From Pestalotiopsis fici W106-1 (Eukaryota > Ascomycota > Sordariomycetes > Amphisphaeriales > Sporocadaceae): DNA of 64,000 bases. The notes under the pieces were generated by a model, which was not told the DNA's origin, did not search any database, and worked only from the letters and a program-made list of their open reading frames with translations. Shown piece after piece: positions 11,597-22,244 of the stretch (its first letter is position 1; each line of letters starts with the position of its first letter). A program made the translations under genes and the position numbers. The stretch is from NCBI RefSeq assembly GCF_000516985.1, contig NW_006917093.1:4369874-4433873 (forward strand). Direction: 5' to 3'.

Positions 11597-12237
11597 ATAT
11601 ACTCAATCCAAATTTGTAGCACGGTCAGCGAGCGAGTATAACGCTTGTAAGGGCACCTAGTGTCAGTTATCGATAGAAGTCTAGGTCCAAAGGTCTTGGG
11701 GGGAAATGTTTGGAGTTAAGGAGAGTAGGTAATAATAAGACTTTGAATGAGTATTTCCAATTTCGGCAAAAATGCATATATGTACCTAGGTATATAACTT
11801 CAAGACGTGCAACTTCAACGCAACACCTACCATAGGTAAAACGTAATCGAATCATATAATATTACAATGGCCAACCATTGAAACAGCAACTATTATCACA
11901 TGGCACCTACCTAATTTAGCTGCCCTAATGAAGCTAGCCTGTGCGCAAATCGGAAGCTAGATCAACTATATTTGCCTACAAGCAGCCCGTGCCTACCTGG
12001 TGGCAGTTGGATGTACTTCCTCACCCCATGCATGAATGAACGAGCCGCTATCCAATCCAGCGCTTGGTGCGATGAGTAGCCAAAACCCGCTGCTTCAGAT
12101 GCCCAATTAACAAGTCCAGAACAACCTCTTGAGCTAGAGAATTCTACACAACATGCGTTGCTTTTTCTATCTAATTCATTGTTCCACGCCGATCAGTCAT
12201 TGAGTCAACCTCGGACGCGGGTTCCTATATTTGCACT
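11597..12237. other. Intergenic region, no supported gene
   Basis: This is the 3' end of the PAN-like gene followed by the promoter of the Zn2Cys6 gene. It is moderately AT-rich, with TACCTA-type short repeats around 11780-11830 and 11900-12000. I see no coding signal. Confidence 0.55.
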
Positions 12238-13743
12238 ATGGTATCACAGGCTCCTGATCGCCAGTCTGGCGGCGTCAATGACCAGGAAACTGACGGAAAA
12301 CGTAAAGGTTGTGCAACATGTCTTCGCCGGCGAATTCGTTGCGACCAAACTTTGCCTAGTTGTCGCAAATGCGAGAGAAAAGGTTTGACGTGCCCAGGCT
12401 ACGAACGTCGCCTCCGGTGGGCCGGCGCCATTGCAGTCCGCGGTCGATTTCGGGGGATAGCAGAACCTCGACAATTGCATGGGACAGGAGCCTCTCATGA
12501 ACATATCGTCATCGGTCCGTCCCATGTCCGCGGAAAAGAAATATCATCCGAACAGGTGGCCAAATGGAGCGACGTTGCTGTCGACATAGCACGATTAGTA
12601 CCTGGGGCACTCACAACCGCCGAGATATGTGGAATGGTTCACTACTATCACGATCGTATCGCTGGAAACATGGTCTGGATTGATTCGCCTAGCAATCCAT
12701 ACAAACGACTGGTCATTCCACGTGCCAGATCCCAACCCATCCTACTGCTCGCTATACTCACTATAGCATCGGAGCACGATGCTATGTCCCGGAAAGCTTC
12801 CTCCTCAATGTTCTCCAAAAACGCTCACGACATTGTGATTTCTCACATCACGCGGGAACTCGAACGTACTGTAAACATGATGAGCAGCAGCGGCGCGGCA
12901 GTATCACTTGAACTTCACACTGTGGAATGGATATTGGCGTCAATCTTGGTCTTATCAAATTACGAGTGTATTGGGAGTCAGTCGATGCTGTGGTGTTCCC
13001 ATCGACTTGGCGCACGAACCCTGATCCACGCTGTCTCCATCTCCCGATCCGAAACAAGCGAGCTCTATCAATTTCTACGAGCGCAATTTTCCACAATTGA
13101 TATATTGGCGTCAACCACAACTCGCCTTCATATGAATAGCCAAGACGTCGTCCTTCAAGAATCCAACGACCCGGAGGCCATATTATCAGAATACATGAAG
13201 TTGATCCATGAAATAAACACTTACACTTGGAAAGGCGAAACGAATACCTCGCAGATCCCACCTGCAAGCGTTCTTCGCACCAAGTTCGAAACAGTTCGTG
13301 GCCTAACTATGATGAACGCTGCCGCTTCGCCCGCACTTGCAGATGATAGTACACGACTGCACTTCATCTTGCTAGCGGATGTTTTTCATACAGCAGCACT
13401 ACTCTTTGCCTATCGTACTGCCTGCCGCCTAAAGCCAGAGGATCCGGCCGTTCAGGTCTTGTCAAAAGAGCTCATGGAGAAACTGGACCACTTCATTGCA
13501 AACGTCCCACTTATTCAAACTTTGCCTTGGCCAGTACTCATCGCTGGAATAGAGAGTCACGGGTTGGAGGAACGACAAGTTCTCGTCTCCAAATGGTACC
13601 AAGCAATCATTGAGGGAACCGGGTTCAACAACTACAAGGAGGTGGAGCTCTTCCTGGTAGAGTATTGGGCAGGGAATGAAAAGAACTGGCGCAAAATGGC
13701 AGAGCTGTGGGAAAGGCAAGGCAGGCCTGTATTGGCGGTGTGA
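12238..13743 (+). CDS. Zn2Cys6 transcription factor (first gene of putative cluster)
   Basis: This is a fungal binuclear zinc-cluster regulator of 501 aa in a single exon. The DNA-binding module has Cys25, Cys28, Cys35, Cys42, Cys45 and Cys52, an exact CX2CX6CX6CX2CX6C spacing, with the basic CLRRRIRCD segment between. The remainder, about residues 95-495, is helical and resembles the fungal-specific transcription factor family with PF11951-type C-termini (HYYHDRIAGNMVWID and similar). It lies 241 bp upstream of, and on the same strand as, a ketopantoate-reductase-like gene, with an aminotransferase and a transporter beyond. A role as pathway-specific regulator is therefore a reasonable inference, although target genes cannot be read from sequence. 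An upstream frame reading through this region from 12158 is out of phase with the zinc cluster and was ignored. Confidence 0.9.
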   Translation: MVSQAPDRQSGGVNDQETDGKRKGCATCLRRRIRCDQTLPSCRKCERKGLTCPGYERRLRWAGAIAVRGRFRGIAEPRQLHGTGASHEHIVIGPSHVRGKEISSEQVAKWSDVAVDIARLVPGALTTAEICGMVHYYHDRIAGNMVWIDSPSNPYKRLVIPRARSQPILLLAILTIASEHDAMSRKASSSMFSKNAHDIVISHITRELERTVNMMSSSGAAVSLELHTVEWILASILVLSNYECIGSQSMLWCSHRLGARTLIHAVSISRSETSELYQFLRAQFSTIDILASTTTRLHMNSQDVVLQESNDPEAILSEYMKLIHEINTYTWKGETNTSQIPPASVLRTKFETVRGLTMMNAAASPALADDSTRLHFILLADVFHTAALLFAYRTACRLKPEDPAVQVLSKELMEKLDHFIANVPLIQTLPWPVLIAGIESHGLEERQVLVSKWYQAIIEGTGFNNYKEVELFLVEYWAGNEKNWRKMAELWERQGRPVLAV

Positions 13744-13984
13744 AATATATGCAGCAGGCACTTAAGCAAGCCTAATGTATCAATCCTATTCGTAATATTG
13801 GTACTTGGTAGTGGCATTGGCTTGTGGGGCTGCAAGTGTGTAGACACTATTCCGAGAATGGCATCTAATATGAGAAGTTAAGAACTCATCCTCCTCGGTA
13901 ACCACGCGGTTATTTAAGTTTACAATACAGCCACTGCATTTCCATTGCGCATATAACTCTTTTCCGTCAAGTACCTTCCCGATA

Positions 13985-15100
13985 ATGGAGCACCAGGCGA
14001 ATATTCTCCTCATAGGAGGCGGCGCTCTCGGCGCCATGGCCGCCTTGAACATGGAAACTGGCTCGAGAGCAGTCGTCACCGCGGTCCTACGATCTAATTT
14101 TGCGGTCGTGAACAAGAAAGGGTACGAGTTCAAGTCATGCGATCATGGCGACATACCCAGCTGGAGACCAACAACAGGTGAATTGCAGCCCTTGACGTAT
14201 TGTAAAATTGGAGCTGATATAATGCGGAATTAGTCTTGCATAGCATACCACGGCTTGGGCCTGGCGACACACCCTACGATTTTGTCGTTATTACGACAAA
14301 GAACATTATGGATTGTTCACCTAATATCGTTTCAGAAATTGACAAATGTGTCAGTCCAGGTTTCACAGTCATTGTGCTTATTCAAAATGGACTCAACATT
14401 GAACAACCATATTTTGAGAAATTTCCAACGAATATCGTGCTGTCGGGCATCAGCATGATTGGCGCCCAGGAGATTTGCCCTGGAGTCATTGAGCACACAA
14501 GTACAGACGACTTGAGCATTGGAGCTTTTCACAACCAGCAGCTCGATGCCAACCGCGAAATGGAAGCCGCAAGACAATTTGTTGCCATCTATGCTGCTTC
14601 AGGCCGGGCATCATGCAACTACACGGCCAATACCAACTGGCATAGATGGAGGAAGCTTGTCTATAATGTATCGTTCAACGCTCTTTCTGCTATCACGGAC
14701 CTGGATACGGGTGCCTTGAGGCTCAGTAGTCATCACGCCCGTATCTTGATATCGAGCGCAATGACAGAAATCGCGGCTGCGGCTAAAGCCTCAGGCCATG
14801 AGCTGTCAGTGGATATTGTCGAGACAATGATTGATACCGATCCCATCGAAGATCGTTTTGTTCCAAGCATGCTTCAAGATGTTCGCAAGGTGAGTCTGAT
14901 CTCGCCTTTTGCTGCTTGTCGTTAGTCCCGGGGTCTAACGAATGAACCAGAACCGACTTATTGAGTTTGAATACATTCTTGGGGAGCCATTGCGGGAGGG
15001 ACAGCGCCACGGTGTTGCCATGCCAATTGTGACTACTCTATATACGCTTTGCGCAGCGATTCAATGGCGGATGAAACAGAGCCATGCAGGAACGCAATAG
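13985..15100 (+). CDS. Ketopantoate reductase-like (ApbA/PanE) oxidoreductase
   Basis: This is an NAD(P)-dependent reductase of the ApbA/PanE fold. In pantothenate synthesis such enzymes reduce 2-dehydropantoate, but fungal paralogues act on other keto acids. Three exons give 332 aa, the usual length: 13985-14177, 14234-14889 and 14951-15100. The N-terminal Rossmann motif is IGGGALGAM (Gly11-Gly16). The C-terminal domain has the family signature around WRKLVYNVSFNAL with Lys205 as likely catalytic lysine and the following Asn, and continues with helices ending in FEYILGEPLREG. It is flanked by a Zn2Cys6 regulator upstream and a convergent aminotransferase downstream, so a pathway enzyme rather than the housekeeping PanE is my preferred reading. 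The exact substrate is unknown. Confidence 0.88.
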
Positions 15101-15376
15101 CAGAACTTCTCAGTGGAGTGGAAATGCGAAGTTTTTGGTGCGGGTGATCTTGTAGTTTATTGTAGAATTTAATTTCAAGTTTGTATTCAACATGAGATAT
15201 ATACTGGGGAGTTCTTCTTCTCCCGTCAAACTCTTTCTTTTACCTCTCTCTTCTTCTAAGTGGAAAATCATGGAAAAACACCGAAGCGATTAGAAAAAGA
15301 CAAAGAAGTGCATTCAAACTAGGAATTATATATTCGCGTAGACAACTGGTATATCAATTGTACGACAAGACATAGC

Positions 15377-16948
15377 TTAATCCATCAATTGAAACTCTGC
15401 AGAAATCGCCCCTCCAAATCTTGCAATGGCCTCCTCCATTTGTTGGAATGAAGCAGTCGCAAAGGTAGCACGAAAGAACATATCCTTCTCTTGGTCATTG
15501 ACGCAGAAGGCGCTACCCTTACAGCACATGACGCCTCGCTTCATTGCGTTTTGATAGATGGAATCCTCTATCGCCAACATTTCGTCATGGCCCGGTGAAC
15601 CAGCTGCGGCATCTGCAATCGACGGGTGCTGCTGCCAGGCTACTTTGATCCACAAAAACATGCCACCATCTGGTACATGCCATGAGCAAATACGGCTTGG
15701 GAGATGCGTGGCGCAGGCCCTGACTAGAATATCCCTCCGTTGCAAGTACTCGTCGCACAGGTACTCGAGCCATGTCATGAATCCTTCATGCCCCCAGACC
15801 TCGTTTAGCAGCGTATGCATGACGAGCTGAGATAGGCCACTCGGTGACACTGTACTCACGTCATGGTAATAGAGAAGACGAGATATGATCTCGGAGTTGC
15901 CAGTCATCCAGGAGCAGCGCAAGCCGGGTGCCAGCATTTTCGATGTCGAGTCGAGCCGCAGTACCCGGCCCGACACGTCGAGTGACAGGTATGATGGTAG
16001 CAGGTCCCACGTTGGCTCAGTGATGGCTATTGGCAGACCTTCCGAGTCCTCTGTAGCGTGTAGAGGTGCGTTCTGTTGGCCATTGAACTGCATGAAGTAA
16101 TATGGGTCATCTTCAATGATGAACAGATCATGTTTCTCAGCCACAGCGTAGATTTCTCGGCGACGCTGAAGAGACTGTGTAATACCGCAGGGATTATGAC
16201 CTGTAGGAATTGTGTAGAGTAGGAAGGGCTTCCGAGCACCACGTTGCGCAGTGTCCCATTCAGAGAGAAGATTATCCAGATGCGTCGGTGACAGGCCGTC
16301 ATCATCCATATCAATTCCTGCCATTTGGATCCCAAGTGGCCGCGCAGCTTCTATCGCTCCCGAGTAGGAGAACTTTTCCATCAAAATAAAGTCTCCACGT
16401 TGGCAGAACATGCGGAAAGCCGCATCCAGCGCGGCAGTACTTCCCACAGTCAGAGAGCAGTGCCAATTCGAGTATGGTGGATTGTGTATGGCTTCAACAT
16501 GCTCAGTCACAAAGCGTATGAGTTGTTCGGATCCTGCGCTATAGCCGTAATTGAGCGATATGGCAAGATCGAGGGATTTAGAGCCCGGTAGACCATGCTT
16601 CTCAATCGCATGAGTAGTTGACTGGTGCAGATGACTCTCAGAGACCCTTGGTACTTTTGGAAGTTCCAAGCTGAGATTCAGAAATGGGAAGTACTCGGAT
16701 GAAGGTCTTCCAGTGCTCAAGCTGATAATATCTTCAGTCAATTCGGCACCCCCAGCCTTGAGAGTTGCAGCACCACGTGCTCTGCTCTCCACACTCAAGA
16801 AATGTTCCATACTCTTCGATTTAGGCTTTTGAAGACATTGTGGGCTCTTGAACATATCAGAGTCGACGACAGGTGCAATACCTCCAGTCAATGGCCGGGA
16901 TTCATCCCGTTGGAGTTGGATTTGAGCAAACGAATGCTTCCAAGACAT
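15377..16948 (-). CDS. PLP-dependent aminotransferase, aromatic/ARO8-like
   Basis: This fold-type I, class I/II aminotransferase resembles the fungal aromatic/2-aminoadipate (ARO8-like) and kynurenine aminotransferase group. It has 523 aa in a single exon. Visible motifs are GYSAGSEQLIRFV near 135-147, a PTGHNPCG-type block near 248-255 with the conserved Asn, IIEDDPYY near 278-284 with the Asp that contacts the pyridine nitrogen, and SKMLAPGLR with Lys337 as the Schiff-base lysine. Near the C-terminus, FFRATFA holds the probable substrate-carboxylate Arg. It is convergent with the ketopantoate-reductase-like gene and divergent from the MFS gene, which suggests a shared amino- or keto-acid pathway. 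No secretion or mitochondrial signal is obvious. Substrate preference cannot be read from sequence. Confidence 0.92.
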   Translation of the reverse strand: MSWKHSFAQIQLQRDESRPLTGGIAPVVDSDMFKSPQCLQKPKSKSMEHFLSVESRARGAATLKAGGAELTEDIISLSTGRPSSEYFPFLNLSLELPKVPRVSESHLHQSTTHAIEKHGLPGSKSLDLAISLNYGYSAGSEQLIRFVTEHVEAIHNPPYSNWHCSLTVGSTAALDAAFRMFCQRGDFILMEKFSYSGAIEAARPLGIQMAGIDMDDDGLSPTHLDNLLSEWDTAQRGARKPFLLYTIPTGHNPCGITQSLQRRREIYAVAEKHDLFIIEDDPYYFMQFNGQQNAPLHATEDSEGLPIAITEPTWDLLPSYLSLDVSGRVLRLDSTSKMLAPGLRCSWMTGNSEIISRLLYYHDVSTVSPSGLSQLVMHTLLNEVWGHEGFMTWLEYLCDEYLQRRDILVRACATHLPSRICSWHVPDGGMFLWIKVAWQQHPSIADAAAGSPGHDEMLAIEDSIYQNAMKRGVMCCKGSAFCVNDQEKDMFFRATFATASFQQMEEAIARFGGAISAEFQLMD

Positions 16949-17652
16949 TTTAACGAAAATAAAAGGGTCGAGAGTGAAGTATGAACGACAATATTTGAAA
17001 ACTCGACAAGTCTTTGTGTAAGAATGTCAGAGACGAACACGAGAGTTGGAAATCTTGAGCAATAAGTTTTGTTTCTAATACTTCACCATTTGTATATCCA
17101 ATTTTAGATCCTCAATGATTGCTATGTAACTTCTTTCACAGTCATCTTTCTCGGCGTAACAAGCATAGGCTCATGGACTAGGCGATGATTTCTTGCGATT
17201 TAAGTGCCGTTTACAGTTAGTTGGTTGTATACACATCCATGTCTGCAGCTCCGTGGAGCCGGGCTCCAATGTTTCTCAATCTAAGTACTCAATCGAGGTT
17301 AGCGTGAGAAGACACTATATGATCCGTGGACGCCATTGCACGAGTGTCGTCGGGTCTTGGTGAGTACGACATCGCCGGAATAGTTTTGTCATTCTGGTAT
17401 TCCTTGTGAGTACTGTCCTATATCGGAGATGATGTTTTCACGCATAACGCAGAAATGTTCGGATCGTGCATAGTTTTTTTTTGTTAATATTCTTTAAGTC
17501 TTTTCCAAAGCAGCCTTGATGGAGCCACAGCTTTGTCAACAATTCAATATTCCTCGCCTGTTCAATCAAGCACTTGCGACCACTGCGACCACTGTTTACA
17601 TCATCAAAAGGGTCACTATACCTTACCTCTGCCATTGAATTGAGACAGGACT
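16949..17652. promoter_or_regulatory. Divergent promoter between aminotransferase and MFS transporter
   Basis: These 704 bp separate two divergently transcribed genes and contain no coding frame of note, so both promoters must lie here. Inverted or direct CGG-type half-sites expected for Zn2Cys6 regulators occur only in scattered form (for example CCGG/CGG near 17255-17375). I cannot single out an operator. Confidence 0.5.
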
Positions 17653-19061
17653 ATGTCTGCAGTGCCAGAGTCTGAAGAGGCAACATTGGGCCCATTTCTG
17701 AGCAACCCAAGACAAGCTTGGATTGTTCTATTCGGGTCATTTTGCATCATTTGGAGCACGTATGGTATGTTGGCCTCTAATGGTGTTTTTCTTGAGATTT
17801 GGGCCGCAGATCAGCTCTCTATTTACCCTCAAGACCAGCTCACGTGGATCAATGCGGTCCATGTTTTCATCACACTTTTCTTGGGTGGTCTGGCAGGAAT
17901 CATCTTTGATAGATATGGCCTCAGAGCACTCATGAGTCTTGGGAGCATATTATATCTGGCAGGATTCTTTTTGCTCGCACAATGTCGGGAGTATTGGCAC
18001 TTTATGATGTGTTATGGAGTCGCTGCTGGTATTGGCTGCGCTTTACTCAGTACAGTAGCGATGGCTATCATTCCTCACTGGTTCACCAGAAGGAGCGGGT
18101 TGGCCAACGGGGTAATGATGATGGGAGGCAGTACCGGAGGTGTCATGTTTCCGCAAATCATCAGGATCTTGTATGAAAATCTTGGTTGGAGTTCATGTAT
18201 AAGGATACTTTCTAGCATCCTCGCGGTGCTCATCGCTATAGGGAATATCTGCATCAGAGCTCGGACAACCAAGAGAATCAAGGTTGAGATAGATTTTCGA
18301 GCCTTCATCGGTCCCAAAGTTGCCTATGTTCTCCTAGGAATCGCTTGTAAGTCTCACAACAACGGACTCCCAGGTCTTCAAATCAGGACTCATTAATATG
18401 CAGTATTCGACTTTGTCTTATTCGGTGCCCTCGGTCTTTTGCCAACCTATTCAGCCTACCTAGGTTATGGCACAAGCACAGGTTACAACATTGTAACGGC
18501 AATGAATGCGTAAGTCTTGCTCTGACCAACTACCAAACAAGACAACTAACGGCTCATTACCGTAGAAGTTCTGGAGTGGGACGCTTGGTCTCTGGTTTAT
18601 TTGCAGACAAGGCAGGGCCTTTCAATGTCATGATTATGATAATGATTTTCTCGCTTTGTTCAGCAGTAGCATTCTGGATCCCTCCGTTGCAAAATGTCTA
18701 CGTCCTTTACATTTTTGCTGTTGCCTTTGGTTTTGGTACTGGAAGTGTTCTGAGCCTGGAGCCAACCTGTATCGGACGACTTTGTGAGGTCAGGCAGATT
18801 GGACAATTTGTTGGCATGAGCTACGTTCCCGTCAGTTTTGTGTGAGTGCAAGTCCAAGCCTAAGAGAAATTCTGGTTTTCTTGCTGAACGTGTTGCAGAA
18901 CTCTCTTTTCTGTCCCCATTGGAGGAAAAGTCTTGACTTCATTTGGAGCGACGGGCTTTGCTGCATTCTTTACTGCAATTTTATTTTTGTCTACATTGAG
19001 TTTTATTGTAGCACGATTGGCAATTTTAGGTTATCAGTGGAAGTGGCTTGTCAAGGTGTAG
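17653..19061 (+). CDS. MFS transporter, monocarboxylate-transporter-like
   Basis: This is a 12-helix major facilitator of the fungal MCT-like group, expected in the plasma membrane and likely to move a small organic acid. Four exons give 412 aa: 17653-18346, 18404-18509, 18566-18841 and 18899-19061. Features include an N-terminal cytoplasmic tail of about 20 residues, first helix FGSFCIIWSTYGMLASNGVF, a loop motif DRYGLRAL after TM2, FTRRSGLANGVMMMGGSTGG in TM5, and a second half with VGRLVSGLFADKAG. The short second and last exons are easy to miss; without them the protein stops at TM6. It ends with a short basic tail (WKWLVKV). Its position beside an aminotransferase and a keto-acid-type reductase suggests it imports or exports their substrate or product. 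Confidence 0.9.
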
Positions 19062-19821
19062 CGAAATGTGAATATTATAGTACATTCATACCTACCTACC
19101 AAAATACACAGCATAGACACAGCGTGCGCCAGTAACTAATGCAACATTTCCGTGCTTACATATAGGTCTGAGTACACTGACCATACAAATTTACAAGGTT
19201 GATTGTGAGACCGGTCTCAATTAACAAGTTGTCACTCATATTATTTTGAGAATTTGCAACTTGCTTGAATCGCTAATATGAGAGGCTCCGTACGATGGTA
19301 AAACAACACAGAATGAATCATGATGATTTGGTGGTTTGTCTGCCTGGTTATGTAGCAAGCTGTCGAGTGGCGCAGAAGTTTGGTTCAATCAAATTGTTCC
19401 TGATCAGCACGAGGTCGCAACCCCCCATGGCGGAGCTAATTGCCCGAGAGGACCTTAACGCGTGCCCCTTTGCCCTGGCCGTTGAGCCGAATGCTGACGC
19501 GCAGTGTATGCGCTACGCTTCTGATTGGTCGAAGCTCCTATCTTTTGCCCTTTTTCGGGGTACGAGTCAGTACGAGTCGATGTGTCATCCGTGATTCGCA
19601 CTCATTCTAGGGGACGCAACTGAATCACCACGGATTCGTTATTGGAGGAAGGGCTCATTCTTGTGCTGTTGAAGCCCTGAGCTTTTCTTCCTTCAGCTGT
19701 ATACTATAGAGCGACTTGGTTTTTCACAGCTCCTTCTGTCTCATCAGTACCATTCCTGGTGTGCATCACTAGCACTCGGTGGCAACCTTGTTCTTATCGT
19801 GACGCTTCACACCCCGCGACA
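19062..19821. other. Intergenic region, no supported gene
   Basis: This is the 3' region of the MFS gene and the promoter of the R3H gene. The frame at 19295-19594 has no recognisable domain or splice support. Confidence 0.55.
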
Positions 19822-20974
19822 ATGGCTATCTACTCGTCAGTGCCGCCCCCTCCGGAGCTTCAGGGCGATGCGACCGAACATAACCCAGAGCAGCAGCAGC
19901 AAACACCAACGCCTACTGCTGTCGCACCCTCTGGTCAGATTGACATCGAGGCCTGGACCATTACAGCTCTGCAATCACTCAGCGTCTCGCCCCCAGTCAC
20001 CGGCACGACCCCTCTGTCGATCCCACTCGACCAAAATGTGCAGAACACCCCTCGAAAGGCTACCGTGAGGGTGCAAGAGCCCACACAAGATGTGATCACA
20101 CCGCCGCGCCGTCCGCCCTCTCGTCGCGATAGTATGAAGCGGCGAGAGGCTCTGTTGAAGGGCAAGGAGGGTAGCCGGCAGCGGCGGCGCTGGGAAAATG
20201 GTATGATGCTGCCTTATCCAGGTTTCGTCTCATCTTGGAAGTTCACCGACTGACATCCATTGCGCCAGATCGCTTGATGGACAACCCTCATGTTCAGCCC
20301 CCCGAGCCGATCGACTTCCAGCCACATCCGACACACCCTGTGCAATACGTCCCATATCAGATTGCTTCCGCTTGGGACAACCGCCTCCGTGCTGATGCCG
20401 AGGCCAAGACAGCTGCGGCTGCGCGCCGGAAGCAGAGGCAGACCCAGACACTCGGCGACGAAAATGTACCCGGTCGTGTCCCGAGAGAGCTCTTCCTTCG
20501 AGCCAAGAAGACACCGGCTGTCAAGATTTGGGTTCGCTCTCTTGAAGAGCCGGTCCGGAAGTTCCTGGTTGATCGCGAAGTGGCCAAGGAGGCCGAATCA
20601 GATAGTGAAGATACCGAAGATGAGGAAATCGTCTTTGTTGGTCGCAATGGCTCCATGCGAGATGGATGGAAGAAGGCTAGACGAGAGGGCCACAAGGACG
20701 AAGTCGGCATGTTGCTAGATGATCCGGGATACGACGATGAAAGCGGTGCCTTTAAGTAAGTTACCTGTAATCGTCCGTGCTAGCTACTGTTGCTGACCAA
20801 GCTAGGCGTTGGCTCACTCATTCCATCTCGGATTACTATGGACTAGACTCTCGCTCCGTGATGATGGGAAACCCAGCCCGCAAGGTTGTCTACGTTGGTG
20901 TCAAGCAGGTACAATCGGCTCATGCGTCTACGCCAAAGTCCACGCTACCTCGGCCGCTATGGGAGCTCTGCTAG
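19822..20974 (+). CDS. R3H-domain protein with R3H-associated N-terminal region
   Basis: This is a predicted single-stranded nucleic-acid-binding protein of unknown role. Three exons give 344 aa: 19822-20200, 20269-20755 and 20806-20974. The N-terminus is Pro/Gln/Thr-rich and is followed by a basic RRDSMKRREALLKGKEG segment. The block around QPHPTHPVQYVPYQIA matches what I recall of the fungal R3H-associated N-terminal domain. An acidic SDSEDTEDEE patch follows. The third exon carries the R3H core, RWLTHSISDYYGLDS, with the Arg-X3-His signature, and a C-terminus LPRPLWELC typical of this group. A GTACAA at 20908 could be mistaken for a donor, but reading through it gives the expected ending, so I did not splice there. 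The start at 19822 is preferred to the in-frame ATG at 19759, which adds a Cys/Arg-rich leader. Confidence 0.85.
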
Positions 20975-22244
20975 CTGCTTTGGATTTCCATGAACCGCGT
21001 ACGAGTGGAAAAAAGACGTCGTTCTACAGCAATGCGCTCATTGTTGGGCCGCAGAGTACGATCGCTTTTTGATTCTGTAGAAATTCCAGCATTTAGAAGG
21101 TGGCATAGAGCAACAGCAACAGCTCACTTTTGTTGCAATAGAAACTCTCCTTAGTCGAAAGACTGCAAACAAGCCCAGCACCATAACCTTGTTGCGTCCG
21201 TTGAAGCGTCAATGTTGGCGCACTAAGCCGACGACTCTCGGGGGTACAAATCAAATGCATGGAAGCCCCTTAAATCTGTCGGGTTGTCCATTGGTGGTCC
21301 GGTAGTACTCAATATTGATACAATGCTATCGATATGGGATACGATATTGCCAAGTTGTGTATAACTATTACTAAACGCTAATAGAATGGATTGGATGAAG
21401 TGAGACAAGTCAGTCTACCTGGGTTCCATTACACCCATCTACTCAATGGCCACTAACATCCTGAGCTGCTGCTGCTGCGGAGCCTGCGGAGAGTGCGGGG
21501 ACACTGCTGCAACTCAATTCTACCCCACGGGGAAGAGAGCCGGGAGTCGTGACACTAGTAAGGACGACATCACCATTTTACTATGAGGGCAACCACTTAT
21601 ACGATTTCAACGTCATCGTCTCAAAGACCCTCCTATCAGCGCGGGGTCATTCTCCATTGCCCCAAGTCCCATGCGTCTGGGCCTACTTGAGAATCAGGCC
21701 ATAGTACCCCCTTGCTGCCGCGTACCGAGCTCCGACTGTGCATTTGGATCTTCGTCTAGCTCTATAGTCCAGATCACGGCTTCCCAGACGGGGACTAGAT
21801 TATGCTTGCAGCTCGAGAAGCTCCCTAGGTCCCATTAGATAGTTGCCGTGGCACACCAATCGCTCGCCTCATCTTTCAGGATCCCATAGTTTTCATTGGA
21901 GCATGGCTCAGTGGGATTGCCTCTATGCCTGAACTCTATTCTCGATCCGCGCTCACATGGCCAGAGATGGGCCCTGATAGCACAGCAGTCGTACTTTCTC
22001 GTGGCGCTTAACACTTCCGCTTTTAGACAGCATAGCATTTGAGTTGAAGCTCTTGTCTTGAAAGACCAGCATAGATGGTGGCGGGGTCTAAGGGGGGTTA
22101 TGTGCAACGAGGAAACGGAATACATAAAGTTCAGCTCTTCCGCCTAGGAGCGAGATTGCATTATAATAGAATATTGGAAGAAAAAAATAAGTCCTATACT
22201 GTACATTTTATTTTTGACTTCTTCTTGATATCTACCTAATAATC
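20975..22244. other. Intergenic region, no supported gene
   Basis: These 1.27 kb hold the 3' end of the R3H gene and the promoter of the monooxygenase gene. A GCTGCTGCTGCTGCGG triplet run lies near 21464-21479. A minus-strand frame at 21835-22125 has no recognised domain. Confidence 0.55.

Noticed and set aside
20908..20974. Possible intron donor GTACAA in the last exon of the R3H gene
   Set aside because: Reading through gives the family-typical LPRPLWELC ending with a stop; splicing would remove it.
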